Part shown: positions 25,808-35,206 of the stretch, piece by piece
Numbering within the stretch: the first letter of the stretch is position 1
Layout: every line of letters starts with the position of its first letter
NCBI GenBank assembly: GCA_023398375.1
Contig: JAEWSH010000133.1
Coordinates: 248,001 to 312,000, forward strand
Source: Bacillota bacterium
Lineage (GTDB): Bacteria; Bacillota; Clostridia; Lachnospirales; Lachnospiraceae
Length of the DNA: 64,000 bases
Reading direction: 5' to 3'
Translations under genes and position numbers: made by a program
Notes under the pieces: model-generated
The model's input: the letters and a program-made list of their open reading frames with translations, nothing else
Told to the model about the DNA's origin: nothing
Databases searched by the model: none

Positions 25808-28052
25808 AGTATTCAGTTGTAAGGGGATTCAGGCATTCTTAATCAATTTTCTGATTGCATTTTCTGTATTTATTCCCTTTATGATTCAGAACCATGGAAT
25901 ACTCACAATATTTGATGATTTTAATAAACAGCAGATTCCAATTATGATGCTTGCGAATGATGCAATCAGGTCAGGAAATATACTTTGGAACTGGAATATT
26001 GATATAGGATCCAGTTTTATAGGAGGAACAAGTTTCTATATTACTGGAAGTCCTTTCTTTTACCTGACGCTTTTGGTATCTAAGAATGCAATTCCGTATC
26101 TGATGGGCTGGCTGTATATGTTAAAGTATGCAGTTGCAGGGCTGTTTGCATTTTATTATATGGAACGGTACTGCGAAGATAAGAAATATGCGCTGATCGG
26201 ATCTGTTTTATATGCATTCTCCGGATTTCAATCTACAAATATGATTTTTCATTTTCATGATGTTGTTGCATTGTTTCCCCTGTTGCTGATTGGTCTGGAT
26301 AAATTGATTCTTGATAAAAAGAAAGGTTTTTTTGCCTTTGCGGTATTTTTGAGTGCTTTATTGAACTTTTATTTTTTGATCGCTGAAGTTGTTTTTCTGA
26401 TCCTGTATTTTCTGATGCGCTTTCCTAAAAAATACTGGAGTAAGGTATTTTTATGTATGTGGGAAGGAATACTTGGAATTATAATGGCAATGATTATTTT
26501 TCTTCCAACGATTGCATTTAATTTTATGAATCCAAGGATTTCTGTCTTTTTACAATTTGAAAAGTGGTTTGATTTTAACAGGAGATACTTACTATATCTG
26601 GTAAGGGCATTTTTACTTCCGGCTGAAATGATGAGTAAGCAGTCCTATATTTCCAAACAGGATTTTTCTTCATGGTCGGCGTATCTGCCGATGGCAGGAA
26701 TGATATTAGTTTGTTGCTTTGTGTTAAGATCTTATAAAACTTGGATCGCAAAGTTATTATTCGTATTGGGTGTTTTCTGTATTGTGCCGCTTATGAACAG
26801 TGTGTTCTCGCTGTGTACGGAGACCAATTATCACAGATGGTACTATATGCTGATTCTGATCATGAGTCTGGCCTCCAGCATTGTTATGGAAAAGAGAAAA
26901 GAGTACCCTGTTACATTCGTATCGATAGGATCGTTGTGCTTTACAATCATACTGGCGTCTGCCTCTTTTTGGTGGGACAAGTATAAATTTAAATTGATCT
27001 ATATCCAGGATAAGTTCATTTGGATAATCGTTACCGCCCTGGCGGGAATGGTTATAATGTTCCTTTTGCATGGATTTGTGAAAAAGGAAAATCATTATTT
27101 TTATCTTATGTTGGCAGGGGTAAGCTTTTTTGCATTCTTTACTACATTTACGAATTGCAGAGAATACAGAGATCTGGCCAATACAAGCGGAACGCCAGGA
27201 AATGAAGGTGGAATGGCATACTATCAGCGAATACTGGCATTGGAAGAATTAAAGCAGGTGGATGCTTACAGATATGAATCTGATGATAATACCATGAATA
27301 TGGCAGCAGGGGTAAAGGGGACAGGGTCTTTTTATACCACTGTAAACGGCTCTATTTTTGAATTTTATGAATCCTTACATGATGAAAGGAGCACTTTTAC
27401 ACCAAAAGGGCAGGAGGGAGTAAAAGAACTTTTGTCGGCAAAATATTACCTTACAACAACCAGACAAAAAACTTCACCGATACAGACCATAAAGATAGGA
27501 GAAAAAGAATATTATGTGTATGAAAATGAGATATCTGTTCCGATCGGATATACATATGACACGTATATGCTTTATAGTGATTACGAAAAATTAGACTATG
27601 CACATAGAGGCTTAGCCATGTTGAAAACATTGATCGTAAGAGATGAGAGTGAGAAAGAAGTAGTAAATTACATAAAAAAATATAAGGAACAACAAGATGG
27701 ATCTTTTGAAAAATCAGATAAATATCAGATAGTAAAGGAACATCAGAAAGAAAGCTCAAGTAATTTTTATATTAGAAAAAATAAATTTGGTTCTACCATT
27801 ATTGCGGATCATGATAAGTACGCATTTTATAGTGTTCCCTATGATGATGGCTGGAGCGCAAAAGTGAATGGGAAAAAAGTTACTATTTTAAAAGTAAATG
27901 GATTGATGGCAGTGCCTGTTTCAAAGGGTACGAATCAGATAGAATTTACATATCAGAATATTTATCTGTTAATAGGTGCAGTGCTGTCAGCTTTGGGATG
28001 GGTGATCTACCTTGTATACAGAAAAGAAAGAAGAGGAAAAATAGAATCGTGA
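25773..28052 (+). CDS. YfhO family GT-C membrane protein
   Basis: A 759-aa protein with about twelve helices between residues 20 and 445, the loop GILTIFDDFNKQQIP after TM1 and SALLNFYFLIAE, both typical of YfhO proteins, then a large outer domain and one last helix (about 730-748). In Bacillus and Listeria, YfhO-type GT-C enzymes glycosylate lipoteichoic or wall teichoic acids from undecaprenyl-phosphate-sugar made by a CsbB/GtrB-type enzyme. No such partner is adjacent; the nearest is at 8222. Overlaps the GT4 gene by 35 nt. GGGAAAG precedes ATG 25773; ATG 25794 is an alternative. Confidence 0.82.
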   Translation: MKMKCTIMNKYKVFSCKGIQAFLINFLIAFSVFIPFMIQNHGILTIFDDFNKQQIPIMMLANDAIRSGNILWNWNIDIGSSFIGGTSFYITGSPFFYLTLLVSKNAIPYLMGWLYMLKYAVAGLFAFYYMERYCEDKKYALIGSVLYAFSGFQSTNMIFHFHDVVALFPLLLIGLDKLILDKKKGFFAFAVFLSALLNFYFLIAEVVFLILYFLMRFPKKYWSKVFLCMWEGILGIIMAMIIFLPTIAFNFMNPRISVFLQFEKWFDFNRRYLLYLVRAFLLPAEMMSKQSYISKQDFSSWSAYLPMAGMILVCCFVLRSYKTWIAKLLFVLGVFCIVPLMNSVFSLCTETNYHRWYYMLILIMSLASSIVMEKRKEYPVTFVSIGSLCFTIILASASFWWDKYKFKLIYIQDKFIWIIVTALAGMVIMFLLHGFVKKENHYFYLMLAGVSFFAFFTTFTNCREYRDLANTSGTPGNEGGMAYYQRILALEELKQVDAYRYESDDNTMNMAAGVKGTGSFYTTVNGSIFEFYESLHDERSTFTPKGQEGVKELLSAKYYLTTTRQKTSPIQTIKIGEKEYYVYENEISVPIGYTYDTYMLYSDYEKLDYAHRGLAMLKTLIVRDESEKEVVNYIKKYKEQQDGSFEKSDKYQIVKEHQKESSSNFYIRKNKFGSTIIADHDKYAFYSVPYDDGWSAKVNGKKVTILKVNGLMAVPVSKGTNQIEFTYQNIYLLIGAVLSALGWVIYLVYRKERRGKIES

Positions 28053-29209
28053 AAAAGAATCTTTTACTCATAGTTCCAATGCTGCATCAGGGCGGATTTG
28101 AAAGAGTATGCATACGGACAGCACGAATGCTTGCGGATGAATGCAATGTTTCTATTCTGATCTTTAGTGACGAGGATATTGCCTTTGACATAGAAGGACT
28201 GGATATTATAAATATAGATATCAAGAGCCGGGAGGGCGGATTCCGTAAAGCATGGAATCTGTTACGGCGGATACAGGCAGTAAAACGGATCAAAAAAGAG
28301 AAACACACACACATTTCTTATAGCTTCGGAGTGACAGCAAATCTTGTAAATGTATTTGCCATCGCACAGGACAAGTGTTGGGTTGGACTTCGGGGCTATA
28401 CGGATCTGTATTCCAGGACGCTGAAAACAATCTGCAGCAGGGCGGATAAGATCGTCTGCTGCTCAAAGGTGATAGAAGAGGCAGTGAAAAAACAATTTAC
28501 GGGGAAAGATGTTGCGAATATTCCCAATTCTTATGATATTGATTTGATTAATTCGCAGGCTGAGGAAGATATCCCGCAGGAGGATCAATACATATACGAG
28601 AATGGATATCGTGTATTGACAGCTGTCGGAAGAGAGGATGATCTGAAGGGATACTGGCATCTGATCAGGAGCTTTGCCAAAGTAGTCCGGTCAGTACACG
28701 ATGTGCGCCTCCTCATTATAGGGGAAGGGGAATATCTGGAGGACAAAAAATTCGCGGAGGCTCTTGGAATCGGGGATAAAGTGTTTTTTACCGGTGTCAG
28801 AAGTAATCCTTTCCCATATGTAAAGAAGGCATGTGCCTACATCTTATCGTCACGTAATGAAGGATTTCCCAATGCACTGGTAGAAGCCATGGCGCTGGGA
28901 AAACCGGTAATGGCTACGAATTGCCAGTCAGGACCTGCGGAGATATTATTTGAGGATTACCGAAGAGCTGCAGACGATTCCATTGCTTATGATGCGGATT
29001 ACGGTGTGCTGCTGCCAATGGTGATATGGCATAAAGATCTGCATCTGGAAGGTATCGACGATGCAGAAGCGATTATGGCAGATGAGATCATCAAGATGCT
29101 GAATGATGAGAATAAACAGGCGAAATATGCTGCATTAGCTAGAAAAAGAGCAGAATATTTTTCTGATAAAAAGTATAAAGATTTATTACTTAGGAACATA
29201 ATGGATTAA
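28049..29209 (+). CDS. glycosyltransferase family 4
   Basis: A 386-aa GT-B enzyme starting VKKNLLLIVPMLHQGGFERVC, with VGREDDLKGYWHLIRSF as the central domain boundary and the donor site SSRNEGFPNALVEAMALG near 268, then TNCQSGPAEIL. The GTG start overlaps the YfhO stop (GTGA, 4 nt). Acceptor and donor cannot be read from the sequence. It differs from the GPRT-type GT4 pair at 31334 and 35207. Confidence 0.8.
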   Translation: MKKNLLLIVPMLHQGGFERVCIRTARMLADECNVSILIFSDEDIAFDIEGLDIINIDIKSREGGFRKAWNLLRRIQAVKRIKKEKHTHISYSFGVTANLVNVFAIAQDKCWVGLRGYTDLYSRTLKTICSRADKIVCCSKVIEEAVKKQFTGKDVANIPNSYDIDLINSQAEEDIPQEDQYIYENGYRVLTAVGREDDLKGYWHLIRSFAKVVRSVHDVRLLIIGEGEYLEDKKFAEALGIGDKVFFTGVRSNPFPYVKKACAYILSSRNEGFPNALVEAMALGKPVMATNCQSGPAEILFEDYRRAADDSIAYDADYGVLLPMVIWHKDLHLEGIDDAEAIMADEIIKMLNDENKQAKYAALARKRAEYFSDKKYKDLLLRNIMD

Positions 29210-29254
29210 GTACACAATAGATAGGAAACCTAAGAAGAGAGAGAATCAAATTTT

Positions 29255-31207
29255 ATGAAAAAAAAGATTGGAATTCAAATACTGCCTATATTGGGATCTA
29301 TGACAGCAATTGGAATTCTCGTTTCCCTGTTAATATTGGGACTGCATCAGATCCAGAATCAGTTAAAGAAAGATTTTCTAGAAAAGCATGAACTTTCGGA
29401 AGGTATGACGGTTACTGTAAAGGGAGTGAATTCTTCTGAGGATATCGTATGGTGGCAGGATGAAGGAGAAGATACGGATGGCGCTGCTTATTTTTTTCTG
29501 CCATCTTATGCTCCGACAGATGCGATAGAAATCAATTGCAACTATGTGGAACAAGTGATCATGGAAAGTGATAATGGAACGCAGTTTGTATTGTCCGCCG
29601 GAAAAAATGAAGTACCGGTTCAGATCGGTACCAGTTATAAGACTACATTTATAGATGGAGAGGGACAGATTACAGAAAGTAAGGAAATAGTATTTCTGCG
29701 TTCTGCATATTTACCGGCCCTATATGTAAATACGGAATCCGGTTCATTAGAATACCTGAATGAAGATAAAAATAATAAAGAGACCGGCGATATGGCTTTA
29801 TATGACGAAGATGGAATCCTGCGCTATAAAGATAAGTTAAAGTCTGTTTCCGGCAGAGGAAACCAGACCTGGGACTGTGAAAAAAAGTCTTATGGGATAA
29901 AGCTGCGTCATGCAGCTAATCTGCTGGAAATGGGAAAAGCAAAGAATTGGGTACTGTTGTCCAATGTATATGATGAATCTTATATTCGTAATAAGATCAC
30001 TTATGAAATGGCAAGAAATGCAGGAATGGAAGAGACGGCAGAACTGCAATATATAGACCTTTACTGTAATGGAGTGTATGCAGGTATGTATCTCTTGTGT
30101 GAAAAGGTAGAGCTTGTCAAAGGAAGAATCAATATCACAGGTCTGGAAGAGAAAAATGAAGAAGTAAATGGTAAAAATTTAGAAGAAGCAGAAGATTATC
30201 TTAGCCCAGACGGAACCAGGAAAGGAAAACTGCTGATCAATAATCCGGAAGATATTACAGGTGGATATCTGGTCGAACACGATTACGGCGAAAAGTATGG
30301 TGCTGAGATAAGCGGATTTGTGACCCCTAATAATGACAAATATGTCATAAAAAATCCAAAGTGTGCTTCAAAGGAAGAAGTTAATTATATTGCAGATTTA
30401 TTTCAACAGATGGAGGCAGCTGTTCTATCTGACGATGGGTATAATCACGAGACCGGAAAATATTTTACGGAATATATCGATCTGGAATCTTTTGCAAAAA
30501 AATATATAGTGGAAGAAATATCCAAAAATGACGGGGGCGGTACCACCAGTGCATTCTTTTATAAAAGACCTGACCGCCAAGACACACTGATCTATTGCGG
30601 GCCGGTATGGGATTATGATAAAGCTTATGGGCGCGTTAAAAATCTGGATGCAGACCCATATAGCTTAGGCTATGAGACGCTGCATGATTCGGGAACAGAT
30701 TTTTATTATTTTTTATACCAGAAACCAGAGTTTCAAGAGGCTGTCAAAAAATATTATAAGGAATGCTTTTCGGATTATCTGGGAGAATTACAATACGACG
30801 GAATTGATGCAATCGTGAATGAGATACGTTTTTCTGCTATTTTGGATGGTGTCAGATGGAAAAGTATGCGCAGTGATGATTTTGTGGCATATCAGGATAC
30901 AAATTATGAAGCAGTCGCTGCATATATCAAGGAGTTCATTACGGATAGAAAAGAATTTTTAGATGCTGTCTGGATTCAGAATAAAGAGATCGCAGATGTA
31001 CATATTGTTAATAATATCGAAAATGCAGAATACTATTTTGGAGTCATAAAGGGAACAGGGCTGCCGGCTATGCCGCACAGCAGCATACACGGCTATCATT
31101 TTGAAGGATGGTTCATAGAGGGTTCTGATAATATTTACTCAGAAAATATGCCGATCAATAAAGATACAACAATCATTGGCAGATGGGTCGAGAAAGAAGA
31201 TTCGTAA
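29255..31207 (+). CDS. membrane-anchored extracytoplasmic CotH kinase family protein
   Basis: A 650-aa protein with one N-terminal signal-anchor helix (10-31). The CotH-kinase domain (about 150-540) has GRGNQTWDCEKKSYGIKL at 200-217, NWVLLSNVYDESYIRNKI at 231-248, EISKNDGGGTTSAFFYK at 421-437 and GPVWDYDKAYGR at 449-460; the Lys, Asn and Asp residues match the ATP/Mg site of CotH kinases. The C terminus ends in a FEGWF...TTIIGRW unit like the short wall-surface repeats of Gram-positive proteins. CotH phosphorylates spore-coat proteins in Bacillus; other CotH-domain proteins are secreted. Why it belongs with glycan genes is unclear. Last gene before the promoter at 31258. Confidence 0.8.
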   Translation: MKKKIGIQILPILGSMTAIGILVSLLILGLHQIQNQLKKDFLEKHELSEGMTVTVKGVNSSEDIVWWQDEGEDTDGAAYFFLPSYAPTDAIEINCNYVEQVIMESDNGTQFVLSAGKNEVPVQIGTSYKTTFIDGEGQITESKEIVFLRSAYLPALYVNTESGSLEYLNEDKNNKETGDMALYDEDGILRYKDKLKSVSGRGNQTWDCEKKSYGIKLRHAANLLEMGKAKNWVLLSNVYDESYIRNKITYEMARNAGMEETAELQYIDLYCNGVYAGMYLLCEKVELVKGRINITGLEEKNEEVNGKNLEEAEDYLSPDGTRKGKLLINNPEDITGGYLVEHDYGEKYGAEISGFVTPNNDKYVIKNPKCASKEEVNYIADLFQQMEAAVLSDDGYNHETGKYFTEYIDLESFAKKYIVEEISKNDGGGTTSAFFYKRPDRQDTLIYCGPVWDYDKAYGRVKNLDADPYSLGYETLHDSGTDFYYFLYQKPEFQEAVKKYYKECFSDYLGELQYDGIDAIVNEIRFSAILDGVRWKSMRSDDFVAYQDTNYEAVAAYIKEFITDRKEFLDAVWIQNKEIADVHIVNNIENAEYYFGVIKGTGLPAMPHSSIHGYHFEGWFIEGSDNIYSENMPINKDTTIIGRWVEKEDS

Positions 31208-31257
31208 TTTAAATAAAAGTTTCAGATTTTTTCAGAATTTCTTAAGAAGTGGTTTGC

Positions 31258-31286
31258 TTGTAGGTTAATTTGATATGTGATATCAT
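31258..31286 (+). promoter_or_regulatory. candidate sigma-A promoter for the 31.3-41 kb genes
   Basis: TTGTAG (31258-31263), 17 bp, TATCAT (31281-31286), 48 bp before ATG 31334. It lies in a 126-bp gap after the CotH gene, the first clear gap in this stretch. Confidence 0.5.
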
Positions 31287-31333
31287 GTAAAAGATTATGA
31301 AGAACATAATGAATATTAGATCAGGGGTCATAG

Positions 31334-32455
31334 ATGGGAGCAAACATGTCGAAAATAGTGTTTCATTTAAATTGTCTGGAACAAGGCGGTGCTGAGAGAG
31401 TGGTTACGAATCTGTCCGCACAATTCGCGCATGAAGGCTATGAAGTGATTGTAGCAACAGAATGGGAAGCAGAGAATGAATTTGAATTAGATGCAAAGGT
31501 AAGAAGAATTCATGTCGGGCTTACGGAATCAGACGAGAAACGTTCCAGAATAGGAAGGTATTTCGCCAGAATCAGGAATCTGAAAGAGATGTTGCTTCAG
31601 GAGAAGCCTGCTCTTTTAATTGCTTTTGCACACAAGGCAAATTACAGGGCTCTTATGGCAACCTTGCGGGTGGACATCCCGGTACTGATATCGGTACGGA
31701 CAGACCCTGTAGGACATTACGATTCTTTGTCAGACAAGTTCCTGATTCCTTGGTTATATCCTAAGATTGCCGGCTGTGTATTTCAGACAGAAGGACAGAG
31801 AGACTTTTTTGCAAAAAATATTCAGGAGAAATCCAGAATCATTCTGAATCCGATTCATCATAAATATATAGGAAGAACACCGGTTGCGCAGAGATCTAAA
31901 GTGATCGCACATGTAGGCCGTTTAGTAGATTTTAAAAATCAGCCGATGCTGATTCGTGCATTTGCCAAAGTGCATCAGCGATTCCCGGAGTATACGCTGG
32001 AGATTTATGGTGGTGACTCTTTCGATGGCACAAAAGAGATACTGGAACGCTGTATCGAGGAATGTCACGTTGAGGATTCTGTAACGCTCATGGGAGCAAG
32101 TGATGATATTGCAAGTGCAATTGAGAATGCAGCATTTTTTGCATTCACTTCTGATTGGGAGGGGTTACCGAATGCTTTAATGGAGGCGATGGTCTTGGGA
32201 CTTCCGGTCATTGCAACAGATTGTCCTTGCGGAGGACCAAGAACGATTGTCCGGAATGGAGAAAATGGAATTCTGATACCGATTAAAGACCAGATTGCAC
32301 TGGAAGAGGCAATGTGCCAATATATAGATGATCCGGGATATGCAGAGAAACAAGGAACAGAGGCCCGAAAATTAGGGGAAACAGCGAATGCGCATGCAAT
32401 ATTCCAGCAGTGGAAAGAATATATTGAATATTTATGTGGTACACATAAAGAATGA
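31334..32455 (+). CDS. glycosyltransferase family 4 (GPRT subgroup, paralogue of 35207)
   Basis: A 373-aa GT-B enzyme: KIVFHLNCLEQGGAERVV at the start, HVGRLVDFKNQPMLIRAF in the hinge, and SDWEGLPNALMEAMVLG followed by TDCPCGGPRTIV. The gene at 35207 shares the same landmarks in the same order, so the two are paralogues, probably with related linkages. ATG 31346 is an alternative start with GGGAG upstream. Probably adds a sugar to the lipid-linked unit on the cytoplasmic face. Confidence 0.8.
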   Translation: MGANMSKIVFHLNCLEQGGAERVVTNLSAQFAHEGYEVIVATEWEAENEFELDAKVRRIHVGLTESDEKRSRIGRYFARIRNLKEMLLQEKPALLIAFAHKANYRALMATLRVDIPVLISVRTDPVGHYDSLSDKFLIPWLYPKIAGCVFQTEGQRDFFAKNIQEKSRIILNPIHHKYIGRTPVAQRSKVIAHVGRLVDFKNQPMLIRAFAKVHQRFPEYTLEIYGGDSFDGTKEILERCIEECHVEDSVTLMGASDDIASAIENAAFFAFTSDWEGLPNALMEAMVLGLPVIATDCPCGGPRTIVRNGENGILIPIKDQIALEEAMCQYIDDPGYAEKQGTEARKLGETANAHAIFQQWKEYIEYLCGTHKE

Positions 32456-32501
32456 AATAATAGAATGAAACTAAGAGTGACGACTGGAAGAGGAAAAAAA
32501 T

Positions 32502-33242
32502 ATGTTTTCGTACAAAGAATACCAAGATATGATAGCAATTATTAAAGAAAGCGGAAAAGCGGCAAATTTTCACGAAGCAAAGGACAGAGACAAATTTATT
32601 ATTGTCAGGCATGATGTGGAATTCAGCGTAGACCGGGCTTATGCTTTATCAAAAGTAGAAAAAGAGATGGATTTTACTTCTACGTACTTTTTCCAATGGA
32701 CAAATAACTCATATAATATCTTATCTAAGAGAAATAAAGAGATCATCTCCCAAATGCATGAAGACGGACATGTAATCGGTCTTCATTTTGCCCTGAACGG
32801 ACTGACAGATATTGAATTAATAAAGAGACAGATCGACCGGGAGATCAGGGCATGGAATACGATGCTGGAATTTGATGTAGATACATTTTCCGTGCACCGC
32901 CCGCCGAATCATGTGTTGGCGGCGAATATAAAGATTGAGGGTATCATCAATGCATACGAGCATGAATTCTTTACGTATACGGAACAGGTTACGGATGATA
33001 TAAAATTAGAAGTAAAATATTTATCGGATGCACAGCACAGATGGAATTACGGAGTACCGGACAGACAGACTCTGCTTGGCTATGATAAAGTACAGATATT
33101 GACGCACCCATATTCATGGACGGAAGAAGGGTATGATAACCTGCATAATTTCAGGACCCTGCTCGCAGAAAGAAATCAGGAATTAATAGAGACGATCAAT
33201 GGTGAATGTAAGCATTTTGCAGCCATTAAGGACCTTTTGTAA
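32502..33242 (+). CDS. polysaccharide-deacetylase-like protein
   Basis: A 246-aa protein with IVRHDVEFS (H37, D38), DGHVIGLHF (H95) and SVHRPPNH near 130, and a late LTHPYSW. These correspond to the metal-binding and catalytic motifs of NodB-fold deacetylases, in a divergent arrangement. No signal peptide, so probably cytoplasmic. It sits between a GT4 gene and asnB, suggesting modification of a sugar during repeat-unit assembly. Not similar enough to the 23883 protein to be its paralogue. Confidence 0.6.
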   Translation: MFSYKEYQDMIAIIKESGKAANFHEAKDRDKFIIVRHDVEFSVDRAYALSKVEKEMDFTSTYFFQWTNNSYNILSKRNKEIISQMHEDGHVIGLHFALNGLTDIELIKRQIDREIRAWNTMLEFDVDTFSVHRPPNHVLAANIKIEGIINAYEHEFFTYTEQVTDDIKLEVKYLSDAQHRWNYGVPDRQTLLGYDKVQILTHPYSWTEEGYDNLHNFRTLLAERNQELIETINGECKHFAAIKDLL

Positions 33243-33308
33243 GATTCCCGGGTGTAGTGAAAAGTGGAGATACAGATTGTTTGATACTATGACGAAAGGA
33301 AGAAATCT

Positions 33309-35189
33309 ATGTGCGGAATATGCGGATTTTTATCTAAAAAAAGTATTACAACAGAACAGTTAAAGAAAATGAATGATACCATGTATCACCGCGGACCGAA
33401 CGACAGCGGGGAAGAGATTACTTCTTTACGGGATGGTTACAGCCTTGGACTGGCACAGAGGCGCCTGTCTATTCTGGATCTGTCGGTATTGGGGCATCAG
33501 CCGATGCATTCAGACAATGGCAGGATCAGTGTCGTATTCAATGGTGAGATTTATAATTTCCTGGAATTAAAGGAAGAACTGAGAGGTTATCCATTTCGAT
33601 CGGACTGTGATACAGAAGTAATCATTGCAGCTTATCTGAGATGGGGAATCGATTGTATTCATAGATTCAAGGGAATGTTTGCGATTGCCTTATTTGACAG
33701 GGAAACAGACGAGTTATTTCTGGTAAGAGACAGAATCGGAAAAAAACCATTCTACTATTGGCTGGAAGAGGGAAATCTGGTGTTTGCTTCTGAGTTAAAA
33801 CCGATCATGGCAGTACCTGGTTTTCAGTACACGATTCGCAAAGATGTGATCAAACAATATATGTTCCAGCAATATATCAATGCACCTGCGACTATTTTTG
33901 AGAATGTCTTCAAGTTGGAACCTGGGGCTATCCTGCGTTTTCGTTATGGAGATATCAAGATATGGAAATACTGGGATATCTCAAAAGTGTATCAGGAGCA
34001 GAAGGTACGCCCTGTAACTTCTTATGAAGAAGCAAAAGCGACTTTGAAGGACTTATTAAGGGAATCAGTGAAACAGAGAATGATTGCGGATGTACCGCTG
34101 GGGACTTTCTTGAGTGGCGGTTATGATTCGTCACTTGTTTCTGCGATCGCACAGGAATTGTCGCAAGAACCGATCAAGACTTTCTGTATCGGATTCCAGG
34201 AAGAGAAGTTCAATGAAGCAAAGTATGCCAAGGAAGTAGCAGCGCACCTTGGAACCAATCATACGGAAACATATATTGATGAAAAAGAAATGTTCGAGCT
34301 CGTAGAGAGCATTCCGACTTATTTCGATGAACCATTTGCAGACAGTTCCCAGATACCGACCATGCTGGTATCGAAACTGGCAAGACAGCAGGTCACGGTC
34401 GCTCTGTCAGGGGATGGCGGGGACGAGTTCTTCTGTGGCTATAATATCTATGATTCTGTCGGATTGGCACAGAAGCTTGATGGTCTGGGCGGTATCGTGA
34501 ACGGTATCTGTAATGTGCCGCCTTTTAAGCAGATGGAACTATTATCAAAGCTGCCCTTCCGCGTTCGTGTGGTCGCCATTAACCGTAACCCGGAGACAAA
34601 GACACAGATCGGCGGAGAGAACTATATCCGTGCGATCGATAAGATGCTTGTGACGGATAGTCTGTCCAGCAAGTTCGAGATAGAAAGGCGTTATCAGGAA
34701 AAGAACTGGCAGGAGCGGAGAATGCTGCTGGATATGGATACGTATCTTCCGGGAGATATTTTATGTAAGGTCGACAGAGCTTCTATGAAGTATTCGCTGG
34801 AATCCAGGTGTCCGATTCTGGATACGGATGTTATGGAATATTCGTATCGCCTGCCACATGAATTTAAGTTCCGAAACGGAGATAAGAAGCATATCCTAAA
34901 GGATATTGCGTATGACTATATACCAAAAGAATTATTAGACAGACCGAAGGTCGGATTTGGGGTGCCGCTTGATAAATGGATGCGTGGCCCATTGAAAGAG
35001 CAGCTGTTGGAGATGAGCGATCTATCTTTCCTAAAAGAGCAGAATATCTTTGATAGTACTTATGTAAATCAATTTATGACACGTTATCTGGAAGTGGGAG
35101 ACAGAGGACCCGCAACAGGCGAGAACTTTTCTAAGACTGCATGGTCATTCTTTGCATTCCAGCAGTGGTACCGTGCGTATTGCAAATAG
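33309..35189 (+). CDS. asnB: AsnB-type glutamine-dependent amidotransferase (1)
   Basis: A 626-aa class II amidotransferase. The N-terminal glutaminase has the catalytic Cys2 (MCGICGF), HRGPNDSG and VFNGEIYN; the synthetase domain has the PP-loop SGGYDSS at 269-275 and LSGDGGDEFFCGYN near 364. In glycan clusters such enzymes (for example WbpS) amidate sugar uronates rather than aspartate, using glutamine nitrogen and ATP. UDP-GalNAcA is made by the genes at 20186-22478, so GalNAcA amide is a likely product. A second copy lies at 41188. Start ATG with AAAGGAAG upstream. Confidence 0.85.
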   Translation: MCGICGFLSKKSITTEQLKKMNDTMYHRGPNDSGEEITSLRDGYSLGLAQRRLSILDLSVLGHQPMHSDNGRISVVFNGEIYNFLELKEELRGYPFRSDCDTEVIIAAYLRWGIDCIHRFKGMFAIALFDRETDELFLVRDRIGKKPFYYWLEEGNLVFASELKPIMAVPGFQYTIRKDVIKQYMFQQYINAPATIFENVFKLEPGAILRFRYGDIKIWKYWDISKVYQEQKVRPVTSYEEAKATLKDLLRESVKQRMIADVPLGTFLSGGYDSSLVSAIAQELSQEPIKTFCIGFQEEKFNEAKYAKEVAAHLGTNHTETYIDEKEMFELVESIPTYFDEPFADSSQIPTMLVSKLARQQVTVALSGDGGDEFFCGYNIYDSVGLAQKLDGLGGIVNGICNVPPFKQMELLSKLPFRVRVVAINRNPETKTQIGGENYIRAIDKMLVTDSLSSKFEIERRYQEKNWQERRMLLDMDTYLPGDILCKVDRASMKYSLESRCPILDTDVMEYSYRLPHEFKFRNGDKKHILKDIAYDYIPKELLDRPKVGFGVPLDKWMRGPLKEQLLEMSDLSFLKEQNIFDSTYVNQFMTRYLEVGDRGPATGENFSKTAWSFFAFQQWYRAYCK

Positions 35190-35206
35190 AAAAAGTCGGG
35201 AGAAGT

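Noticed and set aside
32065..32538. 157-codon minus-strand open frame over the GT4 gene at 31334
   Set aside because: Antisense shadow; residue makeup (Cys, Ser, Phe, Pro rich) and lack of motifs argue against a protein.
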